From Mesodorylaimus sp. YZB2_4 (Eukaryota; Nematoda; Enoplea; Dorylaimida; Dorylaimidae), in assembly GCA_030248295.1 (NCBI GenBank), contig JASANH010000606.1, forward strand, positions 744,001 to 808,000: DNA of 64,000 bases, in the 5' to 3' direction. Shown one piece after another: positions 10,367 to 21,683 of the stretch (positions are counted from its first letter, which is position 1; the number at the start of each line of letters is the position of its first letter). Made by a program: the position numbers and the translations under genes. A model generated the notes under the pieces. That model ran no database searches. It was not told the origin of the DNA and saw nothing but the letters and a program-made list of their open reading frames with translations.

Positions 10367-13300
10367 CTTCCTTCTGATCGACTTCGAAGTTAAAATGAGT
10401 AGGGCCGGTCGAAGTGGCATTATACGGCTGGCGCCTGGCATCGATCTCTTTACCCTTCGTATGGCCAAGGCGAACTTCCAAATAGACCTATCAACATGCA
10501 CTCAGGCTCACTGCGATGGATATGTTTGAATACGATTTCAATTGGCCATCGAGAAAGGCGTGAAAGGAAAACGGAAGCTAGATGAACCTTTATGCTTCCA
10601 ATACTGATGCACTAACAGTTGAACGCCCGCTTTTTACAGCTCTTAATTGGAGTCGGCATTGATTGGCCGTAATCAGTTTGCGGCGCGCCTCCCTCAGCAT
10701 CCGTCATGCAATGAGATTGCACCAGTGGCCGAAATCGCATTAATGGGCCAACTTTACGGTTATCTCCCTGTTGCTCGGCCTAATGCAGCTGTCTTCTCTA
10801 TTACAATCTCATGGGAGGCTGGCGAAAGTGAAAAACGCCTGATTAGAGCTTTCTCAGAACTCGAGGACTGACATTGGGTCGTGGGCTTGGATTGACAATG
10901 CATGTATCTCTGTCTGTGCCTGTAATAAAGCTCATTTAAGGCTTGCATCAGAGATGGAAAAAGTTGGCTGAGCCCGCAAGTAGTTGCTGAAAACCTACTT
11001 TGGCTATTGAGTCGGAAAACAAAGATCTAATCGGGAAATAAAAGGCCGCTGAATGCTCTTACACGCTGCACGCAAACGATGATGGTTCCTTTACCAGGCT
11101 ATGGTGAAAGAGTCGCGTACTGTTGGCTACCCCAAGTACAGCAACACCTTCAAAGTATCGATGGAACTCATTCACTAGTCGGACAAGCATTTGTCAAGAT
11201 TATCAGAGCCAGTGGAAAAAGGGTTGGTCGCGTACCCCTAAAGGAGCAAGCATAAACACTAACGCAGCATGATCTGAAAACCTAAGAAAAACAGGGCATT
11301 CTTTCCATTCGGCGCCGAATTTTTTGTTTTTTAATGGTGAGGACAGAATACTTAAAGAAGTTAAAGACTTGGGAAAAATTGCCATCCTAACTGGCCAGGT
11401 ATCGTTTTGTTAGCCTTATCAAGTCAATGTCATTTTTTGACGTGAGATACTAGTTTCTAAAGGCCTTACATATACTGTTAGTATGAGGTTTGTCTGGCAG
11501 CACTCGTCGGCTGCTGTAAAACTGCCATAAGACAGTGAGCAAGTCTGTAGGTGTATCACAACTACCACTTTATCGAGATTTAACCAAAACTCCTCAAAGT
11601 CTACGAGCATTGAACCTCCTGCGAGTATGACAGGTCTGCATTTTTCGTACTCGTCATTCTGTTCTGCCGCACTGACCCTTGACTTGAATAAGTGCATGTG
11701 GGGTAGGACTCTTTGGATTGAGTACAGTTACTGTAGCTGGCGATTATCCCTCGAAATAAGCGAGTGTACAAACGCACCTCCCGATTGGTAGATCAATCAG
11801 ACTCTTTCAACGCGGCAAGGATACAATGAGTAAGCAATCAGTTTCTTGAATTACTGCCTCCGTCTTTCGTCAATCTCTAATGTCGTCTTTGAAGGAGGCG
11901 TGTGAGAACAGACCCACATGCTGTGCGAGAAGATGACCTCTTCGTGTATAGTTTTCCGTTTTTAGCTCTGGTCGCTGGTTTCCCACCGTTCTTGTATTGG
12001 CACTCGCGTTTTCCTAAAGTAGCAGTGGTCGGTGGCCGTTTGGCGCACCCCTAAGACCCATCCTTAGTTTACACAGTAAGATGAGAGCCTCCGATCTGAC
12101 TCCATAGGCTAGTTTAATCTGAGACCTCGCGGCCCGGCGTTTACAAAAACAGGATTCTTGAATGTGGAAACGGGAGGGGCACTGTTGAAGAGCGAAACCA
12201 CAGCTCTCTAATCCGGCCACGACAAGGGAAGCAAAGTTAACCAAGCTCGTCATAAACTTTACAGAAGCGCTGTCTGTAAACAACTTAACGCGCCTCTAAT
12301 CGACCCGCCGGTTTCATTCCAACAAGCACTGGTTAAAAAGTCAACTTTGCAAAGCCGGGGAGACAGTACAAAAACGCTCACGAGGCACACACGACATGCT
12401 CCTGCTTTCTTCTATGTACCCGCGTGTCGAGTACTCCAACTTAACCCGACCCACTTCTCTCACGTCCAAAACGCGACTCTTCGGTTTGGACGAGTTGAAC
12501 GAGGTAAGCTTATGTTACCACGGCTCGTTCGAGTGGCCGCCCGAGTCACTGCGCTTCCCAAGAAACTGGTCGATGGCAAAGAGGCAAAGGAGGAGATAGT
12601 ACCCAATAACTGGGCTGGTCAGGGTTGACATTTTCTTATCAAGACACTCGAAGTATGAGTGCTCTGTTTGCTCTTGTAATGAGAACATAGAGCGGATTTG
12701 GCATCTGTTCTCTGTCCGGTTCCATCTCCAACAGCCTCTGTGTATTTTGCTGGAGCACTTTGTTTCAAATGCGTGCGGGGATAATGACAACCGAAAGCAA
12801 GTCCGACCAACGTAAACTCGCTTTCTGATACGTCAGCTAGCCGATCTGCTTTGAGCCCCTGCTTCTTGGTGCATTAGCGGGATCAGGATGGGCAAACTGG
12901 ACCACATAGACATAACCTCAGATCCTTGTAAGAAAAAACGCGCAGTCACTTCATAAATGGAGCAAATCTTTTATGAAAGCATGGCCAGAAACATTTGCAT
13001 TTCGCGTTCATAAGGACAAAGCCAAAGTCCTAGCCTTGGTCAATTAGCCAATATAATTGTCGATTAGCAAGCGTGTGTTCAAGGAATTGGCATTATCTAA
13101 ATCTGTGCGGCTAGGACTAGTCCCTTTTGTACACATGATCGCGTCTATTCTGCGATCGGAATGGGCGCGTAGTAATCCAAAGATGGAGGCTATTTGAGCA
13201 AATAATTAACACGACACCGCCCGTTTCCCATCGCTTCGGCTTACCGCCGCGCTCGGGGCCTGCTGTTGGCTCGGGTTTTGGATGCATCGGATTTGTTGTT

Positions 13301-13461
13301 CCGACAAAGTGGGCCCGCCTCGCGACACTAAGTAAACTTTCCCAAACAGCGGCGAAACAGGCTCGGTCGTCTCCGCGATTTGGACTCCTCGAAACAAGAC
13401 GCCGATGTCAGCAGGCTTTTGATGAGAGCTCAAAAAGTAACCAGACGGCACTGTAGGCGTC
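10367..13461. other. Intergenic between nAChR and FoxQ1
   Basis: The two genes diverge from this 3.1-kb region, so it should hold both promoters. Open frames up to about 93 codons occur but none shows a known domain. I see no clear TATA box or repeat that I can defend. Confidence 0.5.
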
Positions 13462-14331
13462 ATGGAGAAAACTCGAGCGCCCATCGAGCACGCCGGCAAG
13501 AAATCGGTCATTACTAACGCCGAGTCCTATTCAATTAATCGCCTAATTAAGCAGGCCACTAAGAAAACGGGCCCCTCGACATCCGCTGGCGGAAGAGTGG
13601 CTTATCAAAGACACCCTAAGCCACCCTATTCGTATATCGCTCTGATTGCTATGGCAATTCGAGACTCACCTAAAGGAAAGTTGACGCTGGCCGAAATCAA
13701 CGAGTACCTGATGCGAAAATTCGCTTTTTTCCGAGGCGATTACCAAGGTTGGAAGAATTCTATAAGGCACAACCTATCCTTGAACGAATGCTTTGTCAAG
13801 ATCCTGCGTGATCCGAATCGCCCATGGGGAAAGGACAATTATTGGACATTGAATTTGTCCAGCGAGTACACGTTTGCCGATGGCATGTTCAGACGTCGAC
13901 GAAAACGGATTACTAATCTGAGCGAATCAACCGAGCCTATGATCAGGCCTGGGGACGATAGCAGCATATCGAAAATGGACCAGGATGATGGGGCGGCAGT
14001 GTTCGAAGACAGAATTCCAACTGCAACCTCATCTCAGAGAGAGTGCAATCGCCGAAAAAGCGAAGCCTTCTCTATCGATAATATTCTGAGAAAGGACAAG
14101 GACAACGTTGACAGAGCCTACAGTTTTAACTATAGCTGCGTCGCCACGAACTGGCCACCACCCGTACCCTGGGTGTGTGCTAACGATTTGGTACTGTCGG
14201 CTGGTAACTGTTCAAGTTTCTCTCCCACTTATTCCGCTTTCGGACCAGCTACCTTTTACGGCCATGCCCCCTATTATTATCAAGGAGGCTCCAACAGCTT
14301 TTTAGTACCATCTAGGCCATTCCTACCGTAG
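13462..14331 (+). CDS. foxQ1: Forkhead transcription factor FoxQ1
   Basis: A nuclear sequence-specific transcription factor, encoded by one uninterrupted 289-codon frame. The forkhead (winged-helix) domain spans about residues 53-150. It contains KPPYSYIALIAMAIRDSP, the recognition-helix segment GWKNSIRHNLSLNECFVK and the wing GKDNYWTLN. Residues outside the invariant core (AEINEYLMRKFAFFRG, LRDPNRPWGKDNYW, SEYTFADGMFRRRRKR) match FoxQ1 and not FoxQ2 or FoxF/C. Near residue 203, FSIDNIL resembles an engrailed-homology-1 (Groucho-binding) motif, which suggests repressor activity. The C-terminal part is Tyr- and Pro-rich. The ATG at 13462 is the first in frame and gives a short basic N-terminus. 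Lack of introns is usual for this subclass. Confidence 0.95.
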   Translation: MEKTRAPIEHAGKKSVITNAESYSINRLIKQATKKTGPSTSAGGRVAYQRHPKPPYSYIALIAMAIRDSPKGKLTLAEINEYLMRKFAFFRGDYQGWKNSIRHNLSLNECFVKILRDPNRPWGKDNYWTLNLSSEYTFADGMFRRRRKRITNLSESTEPMIRPGDDSSISKMDQDDGAAVFEDRIPTATSSQRECNRRKSEAFSIDNILRKDKDNVDRAYSFNYSCVATNWPPPVPWVCANDLVLSAGNCSSFSPTYSAFGPATFYGHAPYYYQGGSNSFLVPSRPFLP

Positions 14332-15450
14332 CGACCAGCTGGATTGGACATGTTGTGAATGTGGTCACATTTGTGAGTAGAGTACATTTAGTTACATAAA
14401 TTGGCGTTTTAGACCAGGCATTGTGTTTTGATAAAGTCGTGTTGCAAGGTTGTATGCGGATTGGAGGGTGAGGTGCGGTAAATCAAAGGTCCATCCAAGT
14501 TCCCTGTTTCAAACTACAATTCAAATCTTCCGATCAGCTGGGCAATCAAAGAGCAGCCTACCCACAAGGCAGGTGGAGACAATTTGCAAGTGGCGCAACA
14601 GTACTACAGTCCAAAAAGTGACTTTTACAGCCGGGTAATGTACCTGCAGACGCGTACAGTATGCCTGCGTTCGCGCTTTCCTGCGAGACAGACACAGTAT
14701 GCCTGACGGGATGCTCTCCTTCGCTGCCGTTGGTTTCTGTGTAAAATGAAGCCAATAATTCAGTGAAGCGCGAGGCTAACGTTCGTCACAATGTCTGCCA
14801 CAAAACCATATTCTGCCTAATTTTTACTACACCTATGCGACTGCGGTGGCCCAATGCCGGCGCGTACGCTGGATTTAGTGGCATTCCGAAGGCTCTCAGG
14901 GTTTATAGAGTACCGGTAATTAGGGGCCGTAGGGTACCAAAAGGAAATTAGCGTAATATGCTAATTCAGGGTTATCTCCCCCACTAAAGGCACAATTTCT
15001 ACTTTGCACTGGGTGACAGCGCTTTCCGCATACGCTCCCGCAACGGTACAGGGCAGGGCTCACCCAGGGTTTGTCAGGGCCGTACCTAGGATCGAACGAG
15101 CGTATTTTGATAGTAAGAGAAAGGCCATCGCAGAGTCGCAGGCGCCAGGGGATGAGGCGCCGCCAGATGGAAGAATTTTCATGTAATTTCGACTCATTGA
15201 AGCTTCACTGTGAAGTGTGACTGCAGAATAGCATAAACGACCAAGCTCCTGGAGGTGTGCATTATTAATTCTCAATACCAGATTCAAAACGATGTTAGGT
15301 AGCATGACCAAGCAAAGTAGTTTTTACGTCACGTTGGCTGCCTTCTGCTGTGACTGCGATTATGCGAAAGCAGAACTGTTGTTGTCCAGATTACTGGTCT
15401 CAAAGGGTAGTAACTGCCTACTTCCCTGGGCATGGGCCTGCCCGTGGCGC

Positions 15451-15566
15451 ATCCGGCTCGTGGCGCAGTGCGTTGGTTTTCCTCTCACGCGGTACCCATC
15501 GAGTGTTCAACTCGCCGCCGGGTAACTCATTTTCTGTCTAATGTGCCCCTGCTCCCTCAAGTGAGC
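15451..15566 (+). mobile_element. tRNA-derived SINE, family B, copy 1
   Basis: The copy carries an A box TGGCGCAGTGCG at 15461-15472 and a B box GTGTTCAACTCG at 15503-15514. The stretch after the B box (GCCGGGTAACTCATTTT, then TGTGCCCCT) is shared with an inverse-oriented copy in a CHD1 intron at 29521-29614. The sequence after the B box differs from family A, so this is a second family. Limits are approximate. Confidence 0.6.
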
Positions 15567-16630
15567 AAAGCCCTTTCGTAATAAGGTAAAACATGAACAT
15601 TAACTCAGCCGGCACTGTCGAGATGCTCCGAGTGGAGAGGCATAAGCTAAACATTCGTGTATCAGACTGTCAGGGGTATAGTGCTTGCCTTTAGGCCTAC
15701 ATCTGGCTCAGAAACACTCTCGGTAATAATCAGCAATGATGGAATCTAGTCCAGTCATCCAGAAGAACCAGTGATACGTGATGACGAGTGATATCAGGCA
15801 TGTTCCATGCAAAGTGATCTAGTTCTAGGGGCATATAAGGTGCCGTCTTCGCTGTCTGTGGGTCAGTGCTGCGAGATATATTTGCCGGGTGCGGCTGTAG
15901 CAAACGTGGTGTGATACACGACGCTGGCCAAGATGTCCTCACCGGGAAAATGCTCCGAGCGGAAATGCTGTGTGTCTGATTTTCCAAGGCCTCGCTTATA
16001 CGGTTTGACTGTTGGCAAGCTATAGAAAAAGGGCCGATCCCGATCAACGGGCGGAGTCCAATTTTTTAAACAAAACTACCTTTTCTATGAAATTACGTAA
16101 CTGTCTTCCCAGTAGTTCGAAGTTCTGATAAAAATCCATTAGAACGGTTTACACAGCAGCAGAATTCTATTATGCTCGAAGTCGTCCCAGGCTTAAAAAT
16201 TCACAGGAGCCGTAGTGTACTCATACAAGGTACGCAAAATTCAGACACATCCGATATTAACCGCAGATTTTACATAGTTTTGTTACTGCTTCTTCTGTCA
16301 GATTTTAGTTTCTGTCACTGGTTCTTTGTCCCAAGAGGAAGGAAGTGGAGGTGTCAACTGAGTGGCAAACAAGACACTATAGGCAGGACGGGAGCACCAA
16401 AACAGGGCAAACATCTGGACGAAGCGTCGCTAAGGACAGTTTCTAGCTGCCATGCAAGATACATAAGTACTTCCCTGACCACTCAACAAGCGTGGGTACA
16501 CGAATTGGTATCACATCCATCGGATTGGGATAAAATAGGCGCAGTCGTCTTTCACTTCTGAATCGAGTGAGTACTCACCTGGCCAGTCCTGGCTGAAGAT
16601 ACACTCAACAGCGACAACTAACCAACCTGC

Positions 16631-16664
16631 TGATCACTGGTCATAATCATGCGACCAGTGATCA
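16631..16664. repeat. Perfect 12-bp inverted repeat
   Basis: TGATCACTGGTC (16631-16642) and its exact reverse complement (16653-16664) flank a 10-nt loop. A third partial copy (GTGGTC) follows. It could form a hairpin. No gene context explains it. Confidence 0.85.
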
Positions 16665-17040
16665 GTGGTCGTAACGAGTCGAGCGACATAAGCCAGATAC
16701 ATCACTCCTTTGTGCAACATGCGTGACATCAATGGCCCAGCCGTCGGAACCATGCAATCCCGACTCAGAAATGTGATGGCCAGGCCCGACCTAACCCATC
16801 TTTTGGGTTTGGGTTCACTTCCGGATACGGTGGGTTTGACTTTTATAGGTTTGGGTACAACATCGAACTTGTTGGTGGACGTGGGTGATAGTTCCAGACA
16901 CAACATAATTCGACGATCATACGTAATTTGACCCATTCAGCTGTCGTTTTCACGCATCAATCAAACACTCAAGCAAAACGGAAAACCAAGTACGTCAAAG
17001 TGGCACGACTGTAACATCACAGACATCGCGTCACTTTTCC

Positions 17041-18092
17041 TCACTTCCGACTGGCATCCTTTGGGAAGACGTATCGACGGGCCGCCTCCATGATCACACG
17101 GCAGATGAACGTATACTGGACGTAATTCTGGACTGCACCGCAGCGTTGATTCCGCAGACGCCGCACCGTTCCTTGCGGGTCGATGGCTCCGGTATCGCGC
17201 AACCTCTCGATTTCAGCTTGGCACGCCACGAACGTCGCCGACCGACCGACACCGGCGCTGCAGTTGACAACGACCGGCGATCTCCAATCCTTCGATGGTG
17301 GGTTCTTGGCCGAGCGCAACGCCGTCCCTCGTAGGTGCTCCACCGCCGACAGCAAGTCAACGAACTCGGCAGCGTCCGTGGGCACCTGCACAACGGAGAC
17401 CTCTGGTTGGTGGGCCGAGGATGGGAGACACGAGCCCACTCACCGCCCGATCCGGCCAGTCGCCGTAGAAGACCATGGAAATGTCTCGCTCGTTGCCACT
17501 CTTGCCAAACCAGCAGTAGATCTTGAGGTGCAGGACGGTGATGCGCCGAGGGGCAAAGTCCTTTACGCCCATCAGGATCACACGCAACGGACCAGCTCGG
17601 AACGGCATCTCGCTATTCGTCGGGAAGAAGAGCTCGGCTTTGGCGGCGCCCTTTTCTTTCAACGCTGTCAGGCAAACGATCACTTGCGCTTTCTCTTGCC
17701 ATATCATGCGCCAGTAATCTTTGAGAGACGACTCGGTTGGCGCCTAAAATGGGGGAGTGCTCGCCCCTGGGATAATCTTCCTTGGCGCCCCTTACCTGAG
17801 TGAGAATGTAGGCGTTGGGCGTCTTGTAGCCTTCGACCCAGTTGGCGTGGATGTAGTCGGGGGTCAGCCCGTCACTCAGTCGCACCCGTGTCTGGTCGAT
17901 CAGATGGATGTTGACGTATCGGTTGAGCGCCGCGTGCGTTTGGAACGAGTCGCACAGTGGTGGCAGCGGAGCCGCCCGGATCACCTCGTACTCTTTCGTT
18001 GTCATTCGATGCCCGCTGCCGTCGGCTGTGAATCGTTGGCACCACTTGGTCAGCGGCTCGAGCGTCACTGGCGTCTCCGCTGCCTTGGCCAT
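17041..18092 (-). CDS. Protein tyrosine phosphatase, compact single-domain type
   Basis: It removes phosphate from phosphotyrosine and is probably cytoplasmic, as no membrane segment is seen. Exons 18092-17796, 17743-17444 and 17400-17041 sum to 957 nt (318 aa). Seen in order are the substrate loop LNRYVNIHL, DYIHANWV, the YWRMIWQE helix, the WPD loop (GDWPDRA) with the general-acid Asp, the P-loop VVVNCSAGVGRS with catalytic Cys near residue 246 and Arg, and the Q-loop GAVQNYVQY. The arrangement resembles the short phosphatases expanded in nematodes. The His normally before the catalytic Cys is Asn here. The ATG at 18092 is the first firm Met; the frame stays open upstream (RSIDPESVA), so a further 5' exon is possible. 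The last intron is only 43 nt, with an AGAG acceptor. Confidence 0.88.
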
Positions 18093-18612
18093 CGCTACTG
18101 ATTCTGGATCTATGGATCTCTGAACCACACGACGAACCGTCCGCTGTCCAAGCGGATAAAACCAACCATTTGCCTCAGCAAGCGAGTTGCTATTGGACTG
18201 CTGGTAATGCAAAGCAGTGTAAAGCAGACACCAGTTAAATTTTACAGCAGGTGGCTACCCACCTCGATTGTGCTGTACTACCATGTTCTCGATGAAAGAG
18301 AGAAAGCCTAGTGAATGACCTACTGTATCTGTAAATGCAGTAGTTCTGTATTTTATGAGAATAATGTACAGACGACAAGGGCTTGCGGCCGCGTGACCAA
18401 CAAACCGGCAAAGTTCATTCCAACTAGCTAAGGGGTCCAGCTATGCTGTAGGCCAGCAAAACCTGAAGGATGCCTCCTGATGACAGGACTGATGGAAAAT
18501 GCGTTGTCCTGTATTTTTTAGGTCAGGAACACCGCCGCCAAAAATTAATCGGAGAATCGCCCACCTTTTTTCTCATTTGCCATAGGGTCTGTATAATGGA
18601 CTCAACTAGGCG
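18093..18612. other. Intergenic, phosphatase upstream region
   Basis: About 0.5 kb upstream of the phosphatase start. The frame is partly open on the minus strand to about 18212, so an additional 5' exon may lie here. Nothing else is recognised. Confidence 0.4.
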
Positions 18613-18616
18613 GATA

Positions 18617-18952
18617 TGTAACGCGTTGGATACGATTGGAATACGGTAACCGCTGTGTAGGTACAGCGGTGCTCAGGTACAGTGATGCTCAGGTGCTAAA
18701 CCCGAAACCATACTTTACCATCGGGGTCCATGCTAATGTACTTAGCCTAGGGTTGGGTCGACCTGAGTGCCATAATGTATGCCTATGGCCTTTGTCCTCG
18801 GCTGCCTAAGGTGCGGCCCAGCCACTTCCTGTCTGTCTGGTGTTGTTGTGCCTTCGCCAGTGTCTCGTTGTGCTCGTTGATGTGTGGCTGCTTTCAGTAA
18901 ACGCACTTGTGGATATTGGTCTCTTGTTTTGGGTCGGGCCCAAGCCCTTACA
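18617..18952 (+). mobile_element. Intact solo LTR, second copy
   Basis: A 336-bp element with TGTAA and TTACA ends is flanked by a perfect 4-bp duplication GATA (18613-18616 and 18953-18956). It matches the split copy at 1365-3478 over its full length, including the region around GCCTAAGGTGCGGCCC, which in the other copy is interrupted by the TIR element. It is in the same orientation as copy 1. No internal retrotransposon sequence is nearby, so it is a recombinant solo LTR or a short non-autonomous element. Confidence 0.8.
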
Positions 18953-18956
18953 GATA

Positions 18957-21002
18957 GCAGTCCGATCTCACCTCGGTTAGTGAGCTGCCAAAGATAAATG
19001 AGAGTGTTTCGAGTGTCCACCGCATTGTGTCATAATCACGACTTATTGTTAATTTCACGTGCACCACCCAACCAGACCCCAGTGTGGCTCTCAGGAGGGA
19101 TCAGTTTCGAACGAAAACATTTCACTCGTTTCGGTCACATCGCGGTGCCCGTCATCAGCATGCAAGGACTAAGCAGAGCTAAAAGCACAGGAAGGACACA
19201 AGGGTTTAGTGGATATTTGAGTGAAGGGTCATCATTCAGTGATGGACCAAGCTCTCGTTCGAACCAGTGTCGCCCAGACATTTGCACGAACGCACAGAAA
19301 TGCATCCGCATGATGCAGGTTTCGTTTATCGCAATACTGTCGTTGCATCAACCAGGGGCCTTTTGAATAAAGCTGTTAAGGGGTCTGGGACGACTCATAG
19401 TTCCTCCATTCGATTAGATAAAACACCCGATTGGCCGTCAGGTCCAGACTCGTTAGGAATATGTTTATGTTATCCAACGGTATTGGAATTAACTCACAGC
19501 TGTTCAGCTAACACCACCTCCTTTCTGGCAGCGGCATCAACGCCACGTAAGCCATGCTGAGATCTGCCTGTACATACAGTACAAAATACAGTCTACACCT
19601 ACGCCGGCAGTAGATGGGGTTACGAAAGTGTGATTTCAGACGGAGGGCTAATGAGGACTCTGCTTTCTATTGCCATCCCCATCTGCTGTTAATGTTGTCC
19701 GATTGGCGTCAGCGAACTACCATGTACTGTGGCATGGTCATTTCTTTTCACGCGTGTGCTCAAATAAACACGGTATCTTTTCAAGGAAGGCGTCGTCTCG
19801 GCGCCTCACGGGCAAACGATGGCCGGCGCCTGCGCTTTCAAGCGTGCAAGTTTGTGAACTTGTGCTCAGCCCTGGGTCTGTAAAAACCTTTTCCGTTTAC
19901 CGAGACAGTAAACCGAATTTGGCGCCTCTCTCTTGCTCGTCTAAAAGGGGTTCCTTGATGCAATGACCACACTACAGGATCGGCTGAATCGCTGCGTCAG
20001 GTGTCAAAATTGGTGTCCAAACTGTGCAGGGGACACGCACAAGCAGACATGTCGTTATAGCCGAGTCCGACAGCGTCTCACGGTCTCGCTCGGCTTGTTG
20101 GCATTCGTCGGCATTTTCTATGAAAAAAGCCGCGGGAGGTGCTATAAAAGATTATATTAGCGGGTCGAGGTACTTCAGTTCAACAATGCCTTCTCGGGGC
20201 TTTTCTTTTGGCTGACTCGAATCTGGGTTGCAGGTGCGGCGATTCGATGCCTTTGAGTGGTCGACCATTTCTCATTAACCGTTCGATTAAAGGCCCATAT
20301 ACGCAAGTATGCAGATGAGCGACCTCTAATCCCGAAGGCGATGAAGCGTCAGGCCCTTTTCACACTTGCCATTCCGACCCTCGCCTTTCCTTTTTCGGCC
20401 TTTCTTGGACGTGGGAGCAAGGAAATGCATAAAGTACAATAGCGAGTACGGCCATTGAAAAGGCGGGAAGTGTGTCGAGTGCGGGTTCGACCCTGCTCGT
20501 TACTTATTATCATTATAAGTAGGGTTATAAGAATTTCGTCTCTGGTGCACCAATGGCCTGTTTCGGGTGTTGGTTATTTGGCAGCTGTGTTTGAGCAGGG
20601 GGGGGGGGGCGTCGGCACGAGGGCATTGTCAGTGTAGGAGAGATGGGGTTTTCACACCTGCGGTGATTGCTTTGAGTAATTGTTATTGACACGGGCCTTT
20701 CGCGCGGCGCCGGCGGTCGGCGCGAGTTTGTACCGATTAGTTTGCTGGCTGGAGGGCTCGCAAAACTGATCGCTCGCTTTTCCCAGTTCCTACGGCACGT
20801 GTACTCGTTGGCAAGCTGGGTGTCTACCTTGCTCGCTGTGCCTGTTACAACTTACGTACTACCTATAGCCTTGAAGAGTGCACGCCCTGGCGCCTATATT
20901 CCCAATCTCGCCCACTCGCCACGTATCCATCGGCCAACTTCGCACGTCTTTATCTTCTCCGCGGCTCTTTGATTTGTGATAAAGTAGGATAGTCCTTTTC
21001 GC
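18957..21002. other. Intergenic, no gene recognised
   Basis: Open frames of 60-122 codons have no recognisable domain. A 12-base G run lies at 20598-20609. Around 20441-20508 a GGGTTCGACCC box and possible end pairing look tRNA-like, but the cloverleaf does not close. Confidence 0.5.
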
Positions 21003-21683
21003 TCATCTTATCTTACTGATTATCTGGTTTCGAAATTGCAAGTCTGTCCGAGGCGACCAATGGCCGACCAACCTGTGATGGCCGCGTGGCATGATTCCCG
21101 GCCAGGCATGATCAGGTAAGTGCATGTTCCCCTTATCCTGTGTCTGCTCCTCCACATATACTGCATAGTCTTTGTGCAAAGGTGTAAGTTTACAAGGCCG
21201 CGATTTTTGAGAATGAAGAATGATTGATTCTTGGCCTTTTACCGAGACTAGACAACTTTTGTATACAAATTCCATTGGCCGAGCCGTTTTCGTTTCTCGA
21301 TATCCTTCTCTCCGAGTCATATTGGCCGCGGTAAATGCCATTATTTTTATTGCATCTGATCGTGGGCCCAAGTACAGGATTTTGACCGGTGTTTGGTTGG
21401 AAGATGTTATGGTCTGTTGTGTGAGTAAGGAATATGGGCGCATCAGATCGGTTTTATGACCGTTTTGTGTTTGTATCGATTTATGTCTCGTGCCCGATTT
21501 TGGTGGCTCGGTCGCCGCATTGTCGTCGTCTGTTTTTCGTTTTACGCCTCTTCCTTTGATTGCGCCGCCTCGTGGACGGAGACTATAAGGAACGTAGTTG
21601 GGCACGTTCGAGGGCATTCGATTTCGACGACGGGCCGAACTGTAGTCTTGCTGATTATTTATTCGTTTATTGCCCGAAGCCAC
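21003..21683 (-). CDS. Hypothetical ORF, 226 codons, no known family
   Basis: An uninterrupted 226-codon frame begins with ATG at 21683. The predicted protein is basic and polar, with Arg/Lys-rich N-terminal patches (SARRRNRMP, GRGVKRK) and no signal peptide, membrane segment or known motif. The length is unusual for chance in this composition, but no homologue is recognised and no splicing context supports it. It lies upstream of RGM on the opposite strand. It may be a lineage-specific gene or a chance frame. Confidence 0.25.
   Translation of the reverse strand: MASGNKRINNQQDYSSARRRNRMPSNVPNYVPYSLRPRGGAIKGRGVKRKTDDDNAATEPPKSGTRHKSIQTQNGHKTDLMRPYSLLTQQTITSSNQTPVKILYLGPRSDAIKIMAFTAANMTRREGYRETKTARPMEFVYKSCLVSVKGQESIILHSQKSRPCKLTPLHKDYAVYVEEQTQDKGNMHLPDHAWPGIMPRGHHRLVGHWSPRTDLQFRNQIISKIR

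Larger units (their letters stand above)
14332..17040. other. Intergenic between FoxQ1 and the phosphatase
   Basis: Convergent 3' ends of FoxQ1 and the phosphatase face this region. It holds one SINE-like copy (15451-15566) and a short perfect inverted repeat (16631-16664). Open frames up to 129 codons (16172-16561, with a Leu-rich run) have no recognisable family. Confidence 0.5.

Noticed and set aside
15060-15110. GTTCGATCCTAGG on the minus strand as a third family-A SINE
   Set aside because: Only the B box and a vague tail resemble the family. No A box is present, so it cannot be claimed.
16172-16561. 129-codon open frame with a Leu run
   Set aside because: There is no signal-peptide start, domain or splice context. 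Length alone is not persuasive.
17183-17803. Plus-strand 206-codon frame
   Set aside because: It is an antisense shadow of the phosphatase exons, caused by GC-rich codons.
20441-20508. tRNA-like segment with GGGTTCGACCC and possible end pairing
   Set aside because: The acceptor ends can pair with wobbles, but the anticodon arm is too short and the T stem mispairs. At best it is a degenerate pseudogene.
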